Positions 9,413 to 16,994 of a stretch of DNA of 64,000 nucleotides are shown in pieces (within the stretch, counting starts at the first letter, position 1; every line of letters begins with the position of its first letter). Location of the stretch: positions 1,798,001 to 1,862,000 of the forward strand of contig NZ_AP027291.1 of the NCBI RefSeq assembly GCF_030295745.1, read 5' to 3'. Origin of the DNA: Mycolicibacterium sp. TUM20985. GTDB lineage: Bacteria; Actinomycetota; Actinomycetes; Mycobacteriales; Mycobacteriaceae. The notes beneath the pieces were generated by a model. The model did not search any database, was not told where the DNA came from, and worked only from the letters and a program-made list of their open reading frames with translations. The position numbers and the translations under genes were made by a program.

Positions 9413-9947
9413 TGCCCGCGGCATCCAGTAGGGGAACCTGTTCGACCGCCCACGGACTGATCGCCCACGGGATTCGGACGGCGCTGCGCAGCTGATCCCA
9501 CGGCACCCAGGTGGAGTCCATGACCTCCGCGGGGTCGGCGTCCACCGGTCCCGCGGCGCGCGCGGAGAACACCGGGCACACTTCGTTCTCCACGACGCCG
9601 TGCGCATCGGCCGCCCGATAGCGGAAATCGGGCAGCACGCAGGACAGGTCGACGATGTCGACGCCCAATTCCTTGCGGGCCCGACGCACGACCGCCTCCT
9701 CCACGGGTTCCTCGGGTGCGGGATGGCCGCAGAACGAATTGGTCCACACGCCGGGGAAGGCCCGCTTGTCCAGTGCGCGCCGGGTCAGCAGCACCCGGCC
9801 GGCATCGTCGAACAGGTAGCACGAGAAGGCGAAGTGCAGCGGGGTCGAGCCGTCGTGAATCTCCGACTTGGGGGCCGTCCCGATCCTCTGACCTGCGTCG
9901 TCGAGGAGGACGACCAACTCATCGTTGGTGACTGTGTTCAGGGACAT
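9402..9947 (-). CDS. idi: isopentenyl-diphosphate delta-isomerase, type I
   Basis: A 181-residue Nudix-fold enzyme that interconverts IPP and DMAPP, the starter units for GGPP synthesis. The catalytic Cys lies in NSFCGHPAP near residue 70, followed by the Nudix-like helix with EEPVEEAVVRR. The C-terminal WVPWDQL segment is also typical. It is convergent with the crt operon and overlaps the Rieske gene by 11 bases, so it has its own promoter. The linkage fits isoprenoid supply for carotenoids. Confidence 0.94.
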   Translation of the reverse strand: MSLNTVTNDELVVLLDDAGQRIGTAPKSEIHDGSTPLHFAFSCYLFDDAGRVLLTRRALDKRAFPGVWTNSFCGHPAPEEPVEEAVVRRARKELGVDIVDLSCVLPDFRYRAADAHGVVENEVCPVFSARAAGPVDADPAEVMDSTWVPWDQLRSAVRIPWAISPWAVEQVPLLDAAGITR

Positions 9948-10032
9948 GACCGCGACATTGCTCCTACGAACGAGGTTCCATCACTGCTATCGATGGATTC
10001 GTCACCGCTCAGGGCTTGGACTGGTCCGCGGG

Positions 10033-11310
10033 CTAGGGAATACGTACGAGCAGGTTGCGGGCCGCTCGGGTGACCAGGCTGCGGTCGTGTGTCATCACGA
10101 AGTCGAACCGTCGATCGGCGTCCGAGTTCACGTCCTCGCCGTCGACGAGGCGCTCCCGCGCGATCAGCGCGACGGAGGTGTGAGCGCCAAGGGCGAGGAC
10201 CGTCCACTCCTGGCACAGCGGATCCTCGGGGGCGAGGTGGACCCCGCGGACGCCGTGGCCGAGGTCGACCGGCATCTGACGGCCGAACACCGCGACCAGC
10301 GGGCAGCTGCCGGCCAGCTGCCGATAGCGGCGAGCGGTGACTCCCGTGTAGTTGCTTACGTCCTGGAGTGCGGTGAACACGAGGGGTGTCTCGGTGGCGT
10401 GCTTCACCGTGCTCTCGATCTGGCGCGAGAAGGCCGTCAGCGTGGCCTTGCGGGCAGTCCGGACCGGGGTCCTGGCTGCGACCAGATCGAACGGCGAGCC
10501 TGGGTCGACGTCGCATCGTTGCGGGGGCGCACTCCACGACGATGCTCCTGGGGCCGTGCGCATCAGCGGTTCCGGGTGGCCGAAGCGGTATCCCTGACCG
10601 AGGCTGGCGCCCAGGGCCAAGGCCTGCTCGAGGTGCTCGTCGTTCTCGATGCCCTCGGCGAGAATGATGGCGCCCGTTCGTTCTTCGTGTGCGAGCACCG
10701 CGGCCAGCGTGCGGGCCTGGGTGTAGCGCGGTTGGGCCTGCACCAGCCGCAGATCCAGTTTGACGACGTCGGGGCGAACGACGTCGAGCAGCGCCAGGGA
10801 GTCGGGATGGGCTCCAACGTCGTCCAGGGAGATGAGGAAACCCCGGTCTCGGAGTTCGACGACCTTGCGCAGGAGGGCGCGGGGGTGGGCGAGTAGACCA
10901 CGTTCGGTGAATTCGAACATCACGGCGAGTTGGTTGCCTGAGCGGTCCTTGACCTCGTCGGCCGACCGGCCGTGATAGGTCGTCGACGCCTCGCAGTTGA
11001 TCGACAACATGGCTCCGGTGCCGAGCAGGTGGCCGGCGGCCGTGTCGATGGCGGTGTCGATGCAGAGTTGGTCGAGCGCCTGGAGGCGGCCGTTGGCCCG
11101 GGCCCTGTCGAAGACGGCGGTGGGGTCGCTGGCGATGGAACCGGTCCAGCGCGAGAGCGCTTCATAACCGATGACGACTTCGTCCGGTAGCGAGACGATG
11201 GGTTGGAAGACCGCCGTGAGCCCGCGCCCCGTCGTCGCGGCGGACATACCGTGGAGCGTGGATACCGTCGCCACCGCCGGGCTTCGTTGATCGTACGAAC
11301 TAAAGGCCAT
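10033..11310 (-). CDS. EAL-domain c-di-GMP phosphodiesterase with C-terminal DICT-like sensor domain
   Basis: A 425-residue cytoplasmic protein. An EAL domain occupies about residues 25-260: YEALSRW carries the EAL signature, and the NCEAST, DDVGAH, KLDLRLV and EGIE segments plus the following GQGYRFG keep the residues expected for metal and c-di-GMP binding, so it is probably active. The C-terminal 140 residues (ETPLVFTALQD, LVAVFG) resemble the DICT sensory domain; this is a family-level guess. The start ATG at 11310 has a strong GGAGG six to ten bases upstream, which rules out longer frames. It is divergent from the acyl-CoA dehydrogenase operon and next to carotenoid genes. Confidence 0.83.
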   Translation of the reverse strand: MAFSSYDQRSPAVATVSTLHGMSAATTGRGLTAVFQPIVSLPDEVVIGYEALSRWTGSIASDPTAVFDRARANGRLQALDQLCIDTAIDTAAGHLLGTGAMLSINCEASTTYHGRSADEVKDRSGNQLAVMFEFTERGLLAHPRALLRKVVELRDRGFLISLDDVGAHPDSLALLDVVRPDVVKLDLRLVQAQPRYTQARTLAAVLAHEERTGAIILAEGIENDEHLEQALALGASLGQGYRFGHPEPLMRTAPGASSWSAPPQRCDVDPGSPFDLVAARTPVRTARKATLTAFSRQIESTVKHATETPLVFTALQDVSNYTGVTARRYRQLAGSCPLVAVFGRQMPVDLGHGVRGVHLAPEDPLCQEWTVLALGAHTSVALIARERLVDGEDVNSDADRRFDFVMTHDRSLVTRAARNLLVRIP

Positions 11311-11416
11311 GGTCCTCCGTCTCCGTTCGGCGGGTGATACCCAATGGGCGGAAGCGTCAAACCTCGGACTCGAACTCTTTCTGTTCGAAATAGACCACAT
11401 CGTCCGCAGACCCGGA

Positions 11417-11422
11417 TAGGCT
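11417..11422 (+). promoter_or_regulatory. predicted -10 box TAGGCT for a leaderless transcript
   Basis: TAGGCT fits the mycobacterial TANNNT -10 pattern and ends eight bases before the GTG at 11431, so transcription would begin at or next to the start codon. There is no Shine-Dalgarno sequence there, which agrees with a leaderless start and decides the start of the downstream gene. Confidence 0.45.
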
Positions 11423-11430
11423 CGGCGCTC

Positions 11431-12609
11431 GTGGACGTCGGCCTGAACCGTGCTCAACGCGAGTGGGTCGACGAGATCCGGGCCTTCCTGTACGACAACG
11501 TGTCTCCGGCGCTCGAGGCCGAGTTCGCCGAACATGGCCTCGAGCTCCTCGGCGGCGAGGTGTCGGCATTCCGGCGCCGGGTGGGCGAGAAGGGCTGGTT
11601 CGGGGTCAGCTGGCCGACCGAGTACGGCGGGCTCGGGCTGGACGCCATGCACCAGCATCTGTTGATGCGGGAGTTCGAGTATCGCGGTGTGCCCGGGCCC
11701 GATCTCACGGTCACGTCGGTGGCGCCGATGATCATCCGGCACGGCACCGAGCAGAACAAGCAGGAGTTCCTGGCGCCGATCGCCAAGGGCGAGATCATTT
11801 GTGCCGTCGGCTATTCCGAGCCCGACGCAGGAACCGATCTCGCTAGCCTGCGCACCCGCGCGGTGCGCGACGGCGATTACTGGGTCATCAACGGGTCGAA
11901 GATCTGGAACAGCGGCGCTCAGCGCAGCACGCACGAATGGCTGTGCGTGCGCACCGATCCCGATGCCCCCCGGCACCGCGGCATCTCGGTGATCATCGTG
12001 CCACTGGACTGCCCGGGCATCGAGGTTCGGCCGTTGACGGCGTGGTCCGGCTACCGCACCAACGAGGTGTTCTTCCGCGATGTGCGGGTGCCCGCGGCGA
12101 ACCTGATCGGCCAGGAGAATCGTGGGTGGACCTACATCACCGGCGCACTGGACCTGGAACGCGGTGCGCTGACCAACGCCGGTGACCTACGGCGAGCGCT
12201 CGACGATCTGCAGCGGCTGGCGCGGCAACCGCGGCGCGACGGCTCGGTGCCGACGGACACCCCGGCGTTCGGGCGTCGTCTGGCGCAGGCGGAGGCCGAC
12301 GTCGACGTGGCGATGCTGATGGGGCTGGAGGCCGCCGCCCTACTGGACACCGGCGTGATCCCCACCGTGGAGGTGAGCGTCGAGAAGATCTTCACCAGCG
12401 AACTGCGGCAACGCATCGCCGATCTCGCCATCGACCTGCTCGGGCCCGATGGCCTGCTGGTCCACCGCACCGCGGGCGCCCCTGCCGACGGCGTCTTCGA
12501 ACGCCTCTACCGGGCTGCGCCGCTGATGCGCTTCGGAGGCGGCGCCAACGAGGTACTGCGCGACGTCATCGCCCAGCGGGGGCATGGCATGCCCTCCTAC
12601 GGACGTTGA
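11431..12609 (+). CDS. acyl-CoA dehydrogenase, FadE29-like subunit
   Basis: A 392-residue acyl-CoA dehydrogenase with N-terminal helical domain, middle beta domain (YSEPDAGTDLASL, near 130-145) and C-terminal helical domain ending FGGGANEVLRDV. It is the first gene of an operon of two dehydrogenases, two MaoC-like hydratases, a thiolase-fold protein and a DUF35 protein. That is the content of the cholesterol igr operon, where FadE28 and FadE29 form a heterotetramer that dehydrogenates a short steroid side-chain CoA. The GTG start follows a -10 box by eight bases. A longer reading from 11344 would add 29 residues foreign to the family. Confidence 0.85.
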   Translation: MDVGLNRAQREWVDEIRAFLYDNVSPALEAEFAEHGLELLGGEVSAFRRRVGEKGWFGVSWPTEYGGLGLDAMHQHLLMREFEYRGVPGPDLTVTSVAPMIIRHGTEQNKQEFLAPIAKGEIICAVGYSEPDAGTDLASLRTRAVRDGDYWVINGSKIWNSGAQRSTHEWLCVRTDPDAPRHRGISVIIVPLDCPGIEVRPLTAWSGYRTNEVFFRDVRVPAANLIGQENRGWTYITGALDLERGALTNAGDLRRALDDLQRLARQPRRDGSVPTDTPAFGRRLAQAEADVDVAMLMGLEAAALLDTGVIPTVEVSVEKIFTSELRQRIADLAIDLLGPDGLLVHRTAGAPADGVFERLYRAAPLMRFGGGANEVLRDVIAQRGHGMPSYGR

Positions 12610-12625
12610 GAGCAAGGGATCGAGC

Positions 12626-13699
12626 GTGCGACTGATACCCCACGACGACGAACGCGAGTTCACGTCGATGCTGCGGCGACTCCTGTCGACCACTGCGGAG
12701 TCCGCGCGATGGGCGGCGTTGGCCGACGCGGGCGTCCTCGGTCTCAGCCTCCCGGAGCGGTACGGGGGTTCGGGCGCCACCCTCGCCGATCTCGGAGCGT
12801 TCAGCGTCGAGGCCGGCCGGCACCTGTGCCCGACGATCGTGCATGGCACCATCCATGCCGGGCTGGTCGTGGAGGCACTTGGCACCGACGACCAGCGCGG
12901 CACTCTGCTACCCGAGCTCAGCAGTGGGAAGCTCAGTGCGACAACGGCGTTGTGGTCACCAGTCGATGCGGGCATCGTGGCACCGGTCCTCGAGGCGCGC
13001 CGACGAGGTGATGCCTGGACACTGCACGGGGCCGTGGACTTCGTGCTGGACGCCGAGATGGCGGACCGGGTCGTCGTATCGGGTCGCGACGCGACCTCGG
13101 GTCGCACCAGTGTGTTCGTCGTGCCAAGGGAATCCGCGGGGCTGCGCGCCGAGACGCTGACGCTGATGGGTGCGCGTGGCGCAGCGCGGCTGTGCTTCGA
13201 CGGTGTCACGGTCGACGACGGCCACACCATGGCGGGCCACGGTAGCGAGGTGACCGACGAACGGTTGCAACGCCTGGCGGATACGGCGACGGTCCTGCTG
13301 TGCCTCGACCTCGTCGGCACCAGCGAGGCGGCGTTGCAGCGCACCGTCGACCACACCGTCATGCGTCGGCAATTCGGTCGGCCGATCGCCTCGTTCCAGG
13401 CCGCGCAGCATCTGGTAGCGAACATGCACATCGCCGTGGCGGCGGCGCGGCTGGCGGCATGGGCGGCGCTGTCCGCGCTCGAGGAAGGGCACCCCGCCCG
13501 GCGTCAAACCGCGGTGGCCCGCATGCACGCCGCCACCGCCGCCAAGTCCGTCACCCTCGACGCGCACCAATTGCACGGCGGCATCGGCTATGTCGTCGAT
13601 ACGGACCTGCACCTGTACTCCGAACGGGCGAGGGTGCTCTCGACCCTCGGCGGTGGCGCTGACATCGCGGCGAGCTGGCTGGAGGACGTGATCACGTGA
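12626..13699 (+). CDS. acyl-CoA dehydrogenase, FadE28-like subunit
   Basis: A 357-residue acyl-CoA dehydrogenase, shorter than the 390-residue single-chain family and close in size to FadE28. The central domain is degenerate compared with the preceding gene, as expected for one half of a heteromeric enzyme; the C-terminal segment HQLHGGIGYVVDTDLHLY is well kept. The GTG at 12626 is preferred because AAGGGA sits a few bases upstream; an ATG at 12584 would overlap the previous gene by 26 bases. The stop overlaps the next start. Inferred partner of the preceding dehydrogenase. Confidence 0.8.
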   Translation: MRLIPHDDEREFTSMLRRLLSTTAESARWAALADAGVLGLSLPERYGGSGATLADLGAFSVEAGRHLCPTIVHGTIHAGLVVEALGTDDQRGTLLPELSSGKLSATTALWSPVDAGIVAPVLEARRRGDAWTLHGAVDFVLDAEMADRVVVSGRDATSGRTSVFVVPRESAGLRAETLTLMGARGAARLCFDGVTVDDGHTMAGHGSEVTDERLQRLADTATVLLCLDLVGTSEAALQRTVDHTVMRRQFGRPIASFQAAQHLVANMHIAVAAARLAAWAALSALEEGHPARRQTAVARMHAATAAKSVTLDAHQLHGGIGYVVDTDLHLYSERARVLSTLGGGADIAASWLEDVIT

Positions 13700-14196
13700 G
13701 CGATGAGGGCTTGATCGACGAGGAGTCCGCCGCGCGGGTCGGGAGCGTCGCCGCGCGCGCCACCGGAGAGGTGCACCGATTGCAATGGCAGCGCTGGGCG
13801 GCATCGGTCGGGGACCACAACCCGCTCTGGTTCGATGCCGACTACGCCCGCGCCAACGGCTACGCCGACGTGATCTGCCCGCCGCTCTACCTGCAGTACG
13901 CGGTGCTTGGCGTGGCGTCGCTCGACAGCTTGCGACCGGACGGGTCCTCCGGGGCCGTGTCCGGTGGCCTGGCGTTTCCCCGGGCGCCGCGGCGGATGGC
14001 CGGCGGCGAGACCACCATCTTTCACCTCCCCGCCTACCACCGGGACGACGTGGAAATGGTGCGCGTCATCGAATCGATCGTCGAAAAGCAGGGTCGCTCA
14101 GGACGATTCGTACTGGTGACGTGGCACACCGACTATCGGAACCAGGACGGCGACCTGCTCGCCGAGGCCACGACGTCGATGATCGCCCGACCGTGA
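13696..14196 (+). CDS. MaoC/FAS1-like dehydratase, ChsH2 N-domain-like
   Basis: A 166-residue hot-dog-fold protein. The motif VGDHNPLWFDADYARANGYA near residues 36-55 carries the Asp and His expected of MaoC hydratases. In the cholesterol pathway ChsH2 has this domain fused to a DUF35 domain and works with ChsH1 to hydrate the unsaturated side-chain CoA. Here the protein ends after the hot-dog domain, and a separate DUF35 gene appears two genes downstream. The GTG start overlaps the previous stop. Confidence 0.8.
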   Translation: MSDEGLIDEESAARVGSVAARATGEVHRLQWQRWAASVGDHNPLWFDADYARANGYADVICPPLYLQYAVLGVASLDSLRPDGSSGAVSGGLAFPRAPRRMAGGETTIFHLPAYHRDDVEMVRVIESIVEKQGRSGRFVLVTWHTDYRNQDGDLLAEATTSMIARP

Positions 14197-14206
14197 GGAG
14201 GCCCGG

Positions 14207-14650
14207 ATGACGACGACCCAGCCCTACTTCGAGGACGTCGAACCCGGTGACGTGATCACCCCACTCGCCGTCACCGTCGATGCGACACAGATGTTCTTCT
14301 TCAGTGCGGCCACCTACAACGGTCACCGCATCCACTACGACAAGCACTGGGCCACGTCCGTCGAAGGTTATGACGACGTGCTCGTGCAGGGACCATTGCA
14401 GTCGGCGCTGCTGGCCCGCGCCGTGACCGACTGGATCGGAGGGCGCGGACGGTTGATCCGCTACTCGGTGCAGAACCGCGCCGTGGCTCATCCCGGCGAG
14501 GAGTTGACGTTCGGGGGCACGGTGATCGCGAAGCGCATCGACGAGGGAATCGGCCTGATCGATCTCGAGATCGACGGGCGTCGCGGTGACACCTTGCTGA
14601 TGCCCGGCACGGCGACGGTCGCGCTGCCCCGCCGCGACGGGTCGTCGTGA
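14207..14650 (+). CDS. MaoC-like hydratase, ChsH1-like
   Basis: A 147-residue single hot-dog protein with the segment YNGHRIHYDKHWATS near residues 40-54 in place of the classical MaoC hydratase loop. It lies directly after the other hot-dog gene and has a strong Shine-Dalgarno (GAGGAGG) about seven bases before the ATG. The pair probably forms a heteromeric enoyl-CoA hydratase, as ChsH1-ChsH2 does. The stop overlaps the GTG of the thiolase-like gene. Confidence 0.8.
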   Translation: MTTTQPYFEDVEPGDVITPLAVTVDATQMFFFSAATYNGHRIHYDKHWATSVEGYDDVLVQGPLQSALLARAVTDWIGGRGRLIRYSVQNRAVAHPGEELTFGGTVIAKRIDEGIGLIDLEIDGRRGDTLLMPGTATVALPRRDGSS

Positions 14651-15858
14651 CGGCTGGGGCGGGGTTGCGCGGGGCGGCGGCCATCGTCGGGATCGCCGAA
14701 CTGCCGGCGCAGCGCAAGCAGACCCGGCCCGCGCTGTTCACCCTCGACCAGTACGCCGCGCTGGCGGCGATGGTGCTCGACGACGCCGGCCTCGACGCAT
14801 CGAACGTCAACGGTCTGATCTCGCACGGCGTCGCGGAGTCGGAGCTGTTCGCACCCGCAACGCTCAGCGAATACCTCGGTATGCCAGTCGATTTCGGGGA
14901 GCGGGTGGACCTGGGCGGAGCCACCTCGGCCGGCATGGTGTGGCGGGCGGCCGTGGCCGTCGAACTCGGCTTCTGCGACGCCGTGCTGGCGGTCGTACCC
15001 GGGTCGACGACGATCCCGCAGTCGCAGCGCCGACCTCCGACCGAGCCCGCGTGGTACGGGGCGTCGAGCAACAGGTACGGGTCACCGCAGGCGGAGTACG
15101 AGATTCCCTACGGGAACGTCGGTCAGAACGCGCCCTACGCCCAGATCGCCCAGCGCTACGCGGCCACCTACGGTTACGACCCCGCCGCGCTGGCGAAGAT
15201 CGCCGTCGATCAACGCACCAACGCCTGCGCGCATCCGGACGCGGTGTTCCACGGCAAGCCGATCACCATCGACGAGGTGTTGAGCAGCCCGGTGATCGCC
15301 GATCCCATCCACATGCTCGAGACCGTGATGCGGGTACAGGGCGGCGCGGGCGTCCTGATCGTCAACGCCGAGCTCGCGGCCCGCTCCCGGCACCGTCCGG
15401 TCTGGATCAGGGGATTCGGCGAGCACATCTCCTTCAAGACGCCCACCTACGCCGAGGATCTGATGGTGACCCCGGTGGCGCGGTCATCGGAGCGGGCCTT
15501 CGACATGTCGGGCCTGACCCGGGCCGACGTCGACGTCGCCTCCATCTACGACTGCTACACGATCACCGTGTTGATGAGCCTCGAGGACGCCGGGTTCTGC
15601 CCCAAGGGTCAAGGGGCGACATGGATCAACGACCACGACCTCACGTTCAGGGGGAACTTCCCGCTCAACACCGCTGGCGGTCAACTGTCCTTCGGGCAGG
15701 CCGGGATGGCCGGTGGCATGCACCACGTGGTCGACGCCGCACGCCAGGTGATGGGGCGTTCGGCGGTAGCGCAGGTGCGCGACTGCGACGTCGCGTTCGT
15801 CACGGGTACCGGCGGCATCATGAGCGAGCAGGTCGCCCTCGTCCTGGAAGGCGACTGA
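14647..15858 (+). CDS. thiolase-fold lipid-transfer protein, Ltp2-type aldolase candidate
   Basis: A 403-residue SCP2-thiolase-like protein. The usual N-terminal nucleophilic Cys is missing: the equivalent segment reads GGATSAGM. The C-terminal segments (YDCYTITVLMSLEDAGFC, GGQLSFGQAG) are kept. Ltp2 of the cholesterol pathway also lacks thiolase activity and, with the DUF35 domain of ChsH2, works as a retro-aldolase that removes the last side-chain carbons. The next gene here encodes a DUF35 protein, the matching partner. Carbon-carbon cleavage of a hydroxyacyl-CoA is therefore inferred. Confidence 0.82.
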   Translation: MTAGAGLRGAAAIVGIAELPAQRKQTRPALFTLDQYAALAAMVLDDAGLDASNVNGLISHGVAESELFAPATLSEYLGMPVDFGERVDLGGATSAGMVWRAAVAVELGFCDAVLAVVPGSTTIPQSQRRPPTEPAWYGASSNRYGSPQAEYEIPYGNVGQNAPYAQIAQRYAATYGYDPAALAKIAVDQRTNACAHPDAVFHGKPITIDEVLSSPVIADPIHMLETVMRVQGGAGVLIVNAELAARSRHRPVWIRGFGEHISFKTPTYAEDLMVTPVARSSERAFDMSGLTRADVDVASIYDCYTITVLMSLEDAGFCPKGQGATWINDHDLTFRGNFPLNTAGGQLSFGQAGMAGGMHHVVDAARQVMGRSAVAQVRDCDVAFVTGTGGIMSEQVALVLEGD

Positions 15859-15859
15859 C

Positions 15860-16267
15860 GTGTCCGAACCGCTACCGCTGCCCGAACCCACGCCGGTGTC
15901 GGCCCCGTACTGGCACGCCCTGACCGAGCACCGCATCGTGATTCAGTACTCCCCATCGCTGGGCCGGTACGTGTTCTACCCACGGACCCTGGCGCCGGGC
16001 ACCCTGGCCGACGATCTGCAGTGGCGCGAGATCGACGGGGCCGGAACGCTGTTCACTTACACCGTCGCCGAACGCCCCACCGGTCCGCCGTGGTCGGGGC
16101 GTGCGCCCCAGCTCCTCGCGGTCGTGCAGTGGGACGTTGGACCACGTGTCAGCACCGAGCTGGTCGACGTCGAACCCGACCGGATCCGAATCGGAATGCG
16201 GGTGGAGCCGGTGTTCCACGACGTCCCGGAGGCCGGGTTGACGATGTTGCGCTACCGGCCGGCCTGA
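15860..16267 (+). CDS. stand-alone DUF35/OB-fold acyl-CoA-associated protein
   Basis: A 135-residue OB-fold protein of the DUF35 group that partners thiolase-fold enzymes. The usual N-terminal rubredoxin-like zinc ribbon (CxxC...CxxC) is not intact: the equivalent stretch, IQYSPSLGRYVFYPRTL, has no Cys. The OB part (GAGTLFTYTVAERP) is well kept. It starts one base after the aldolase stop, so the two are probably made together. In ChsH2 the same domain is fused to a hydratase. The 3' end overlaps the convergent padR gene by 16 bases. Confidence 0.78.
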   Translation: MSEPLPLPEPTPVSAPYWHALTEHRIVIQYSPSLGRYVFYPRTLAPGTLADDLQWREIDGAGTLFTYTVAERPTGPPWSGRAPQLLAVVQWDVGPRVSTELVDVEPDRIRIGMRVEPVFHDVPEAGLTMLRYRPA

Positions 16268-16896
16268 CCGTCCGGTGGCTTCTTGCGCCTGACCCTGCGC
16301 TTGCGCTGGGCGGCGAGTCGGTCCAATTCGGCGAGCAGCGTGTCGGCCCGGGCACACTCGTCGGCGTAGTACTGGGCCGACCAGTTCAGCACGGCCACGG
16401 GATACGCCCACTCCGGTACGGGTGCAGCACCTTCGGCATGATCCAGCGCGAGCACCCTCATGCGTTCGGACTGCGCGCGGTGCGCCAACACCACCTCACG
16501 CAACTTGGCCGGATCCGCGGTATGACCCAACCATGCCCGCAGCATGATGCCGTGCTTGAGCACCGCCGGCTCGGGGTCGGCCTCGGTGGTCCACGCGGTG
16601 ACGGCCTGCTCACCCTTGGCCGTGATCCGGTAGACCCGCTTCTCGCGCTCACCACGCTTGCGTTGGGTGTCCTTGTTCTCGTCCAGTCGCGAGGCGACCA
16701 GTCCGAGGTCCTCGAGTTTGTGCAGCTCGCCGTAGATCTGGCTGTAGGAGGGGGCCCAGTAGAAGAACTTCAGACTCCAGTCGGCCCAGCGCTTCATGTC
16801 GAAGCCGGACAGTTCCTGACCGAACGACAGCAGGCCCAGCACCGCGTAGCTCGTCGCCCGCAATCGCGTCTGGGGCGCGCTCTGATCCTCGGCCAT
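16252..16896 (-). CDS. PadR-family transcriptional regulator
   Basis: A 214-residue PadR-family repressor with an N-terminal winged helix (about residues 14-95, SYAVLGLLSFGQELSGFDMK) and a C-terminal helical dimerisation domain (about 105-195). It has a very basic tail (KRKRRVRRKK region). It sits between two catabolic operons, convergent with the first and divergent from the second; a perfect palindrome lies in the divergent gap. PadR proteins commonly repress divergent genes and are released by aromatic or lipid ligands. The ATG follows a leaderless-type -10 box. Confidence 0.88.
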   Translation of the reverse strand: MAEDQSAPQTRLRATSYAVLGLLSFGQELSGFDMKRWADWSLKFFYWAPSYSQIYGELHKLEDLGLVASRLDENKDTQRKRGEREKRVYRITAKGEQAVTAWTTEADPEPAVLKHGIMLRAWLGHTADPAKLREVVLAHRAQSERMRVLALDHAEGAAPVPEWAYPVAVLNWSAQYYADECARADTLLAELDRLAAQRKRRVRRKKPPDGQAGR

Positions 16897-16902
16897 GGCG
16901 CC

Positions 16903-16908
16903 ACCCTA
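16903..16908 (-). promoter_or_regulatory. predicted leaderless -10 box for padR
   Basis: Read on the minus strand this is TAGGGT, matching TANNNT, and six bases separate it from the padR ATG at 16896. No Shine-Dalgarno is visible, which agrees with a leaderless mRNA. Confidence 0.45.
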
Positions 16909-16955
16909 GATCAGGCCACGCGCGGTGATGCCGACATTTCGGCCCGCCGAGCACA

Positions 16956-16974
16956 CTGTTTCTGATAGAAACAG
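16956..16974. promoter_or_regulatory. perfect palindrome, candidate PadR operator
   Basis: CTGTTTCTGATAGAAACAG is an 8-bp perfect inverted repeat around a 3-bp centre. It lies in the 98-bp divergent gap between padR and the esterase gene, 20 bases before the esterase ATG and 48 bases upstream of the padR -10 box. Its AT-rich half-sites stand out in GC-rich DNA. Autoregulation of padR and repression of the esterase/monooxygenase operon are inferred. Confidence 0.6.
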
Positions 16975-16994
16975 GTCACCCCCAAGAGGAGACC

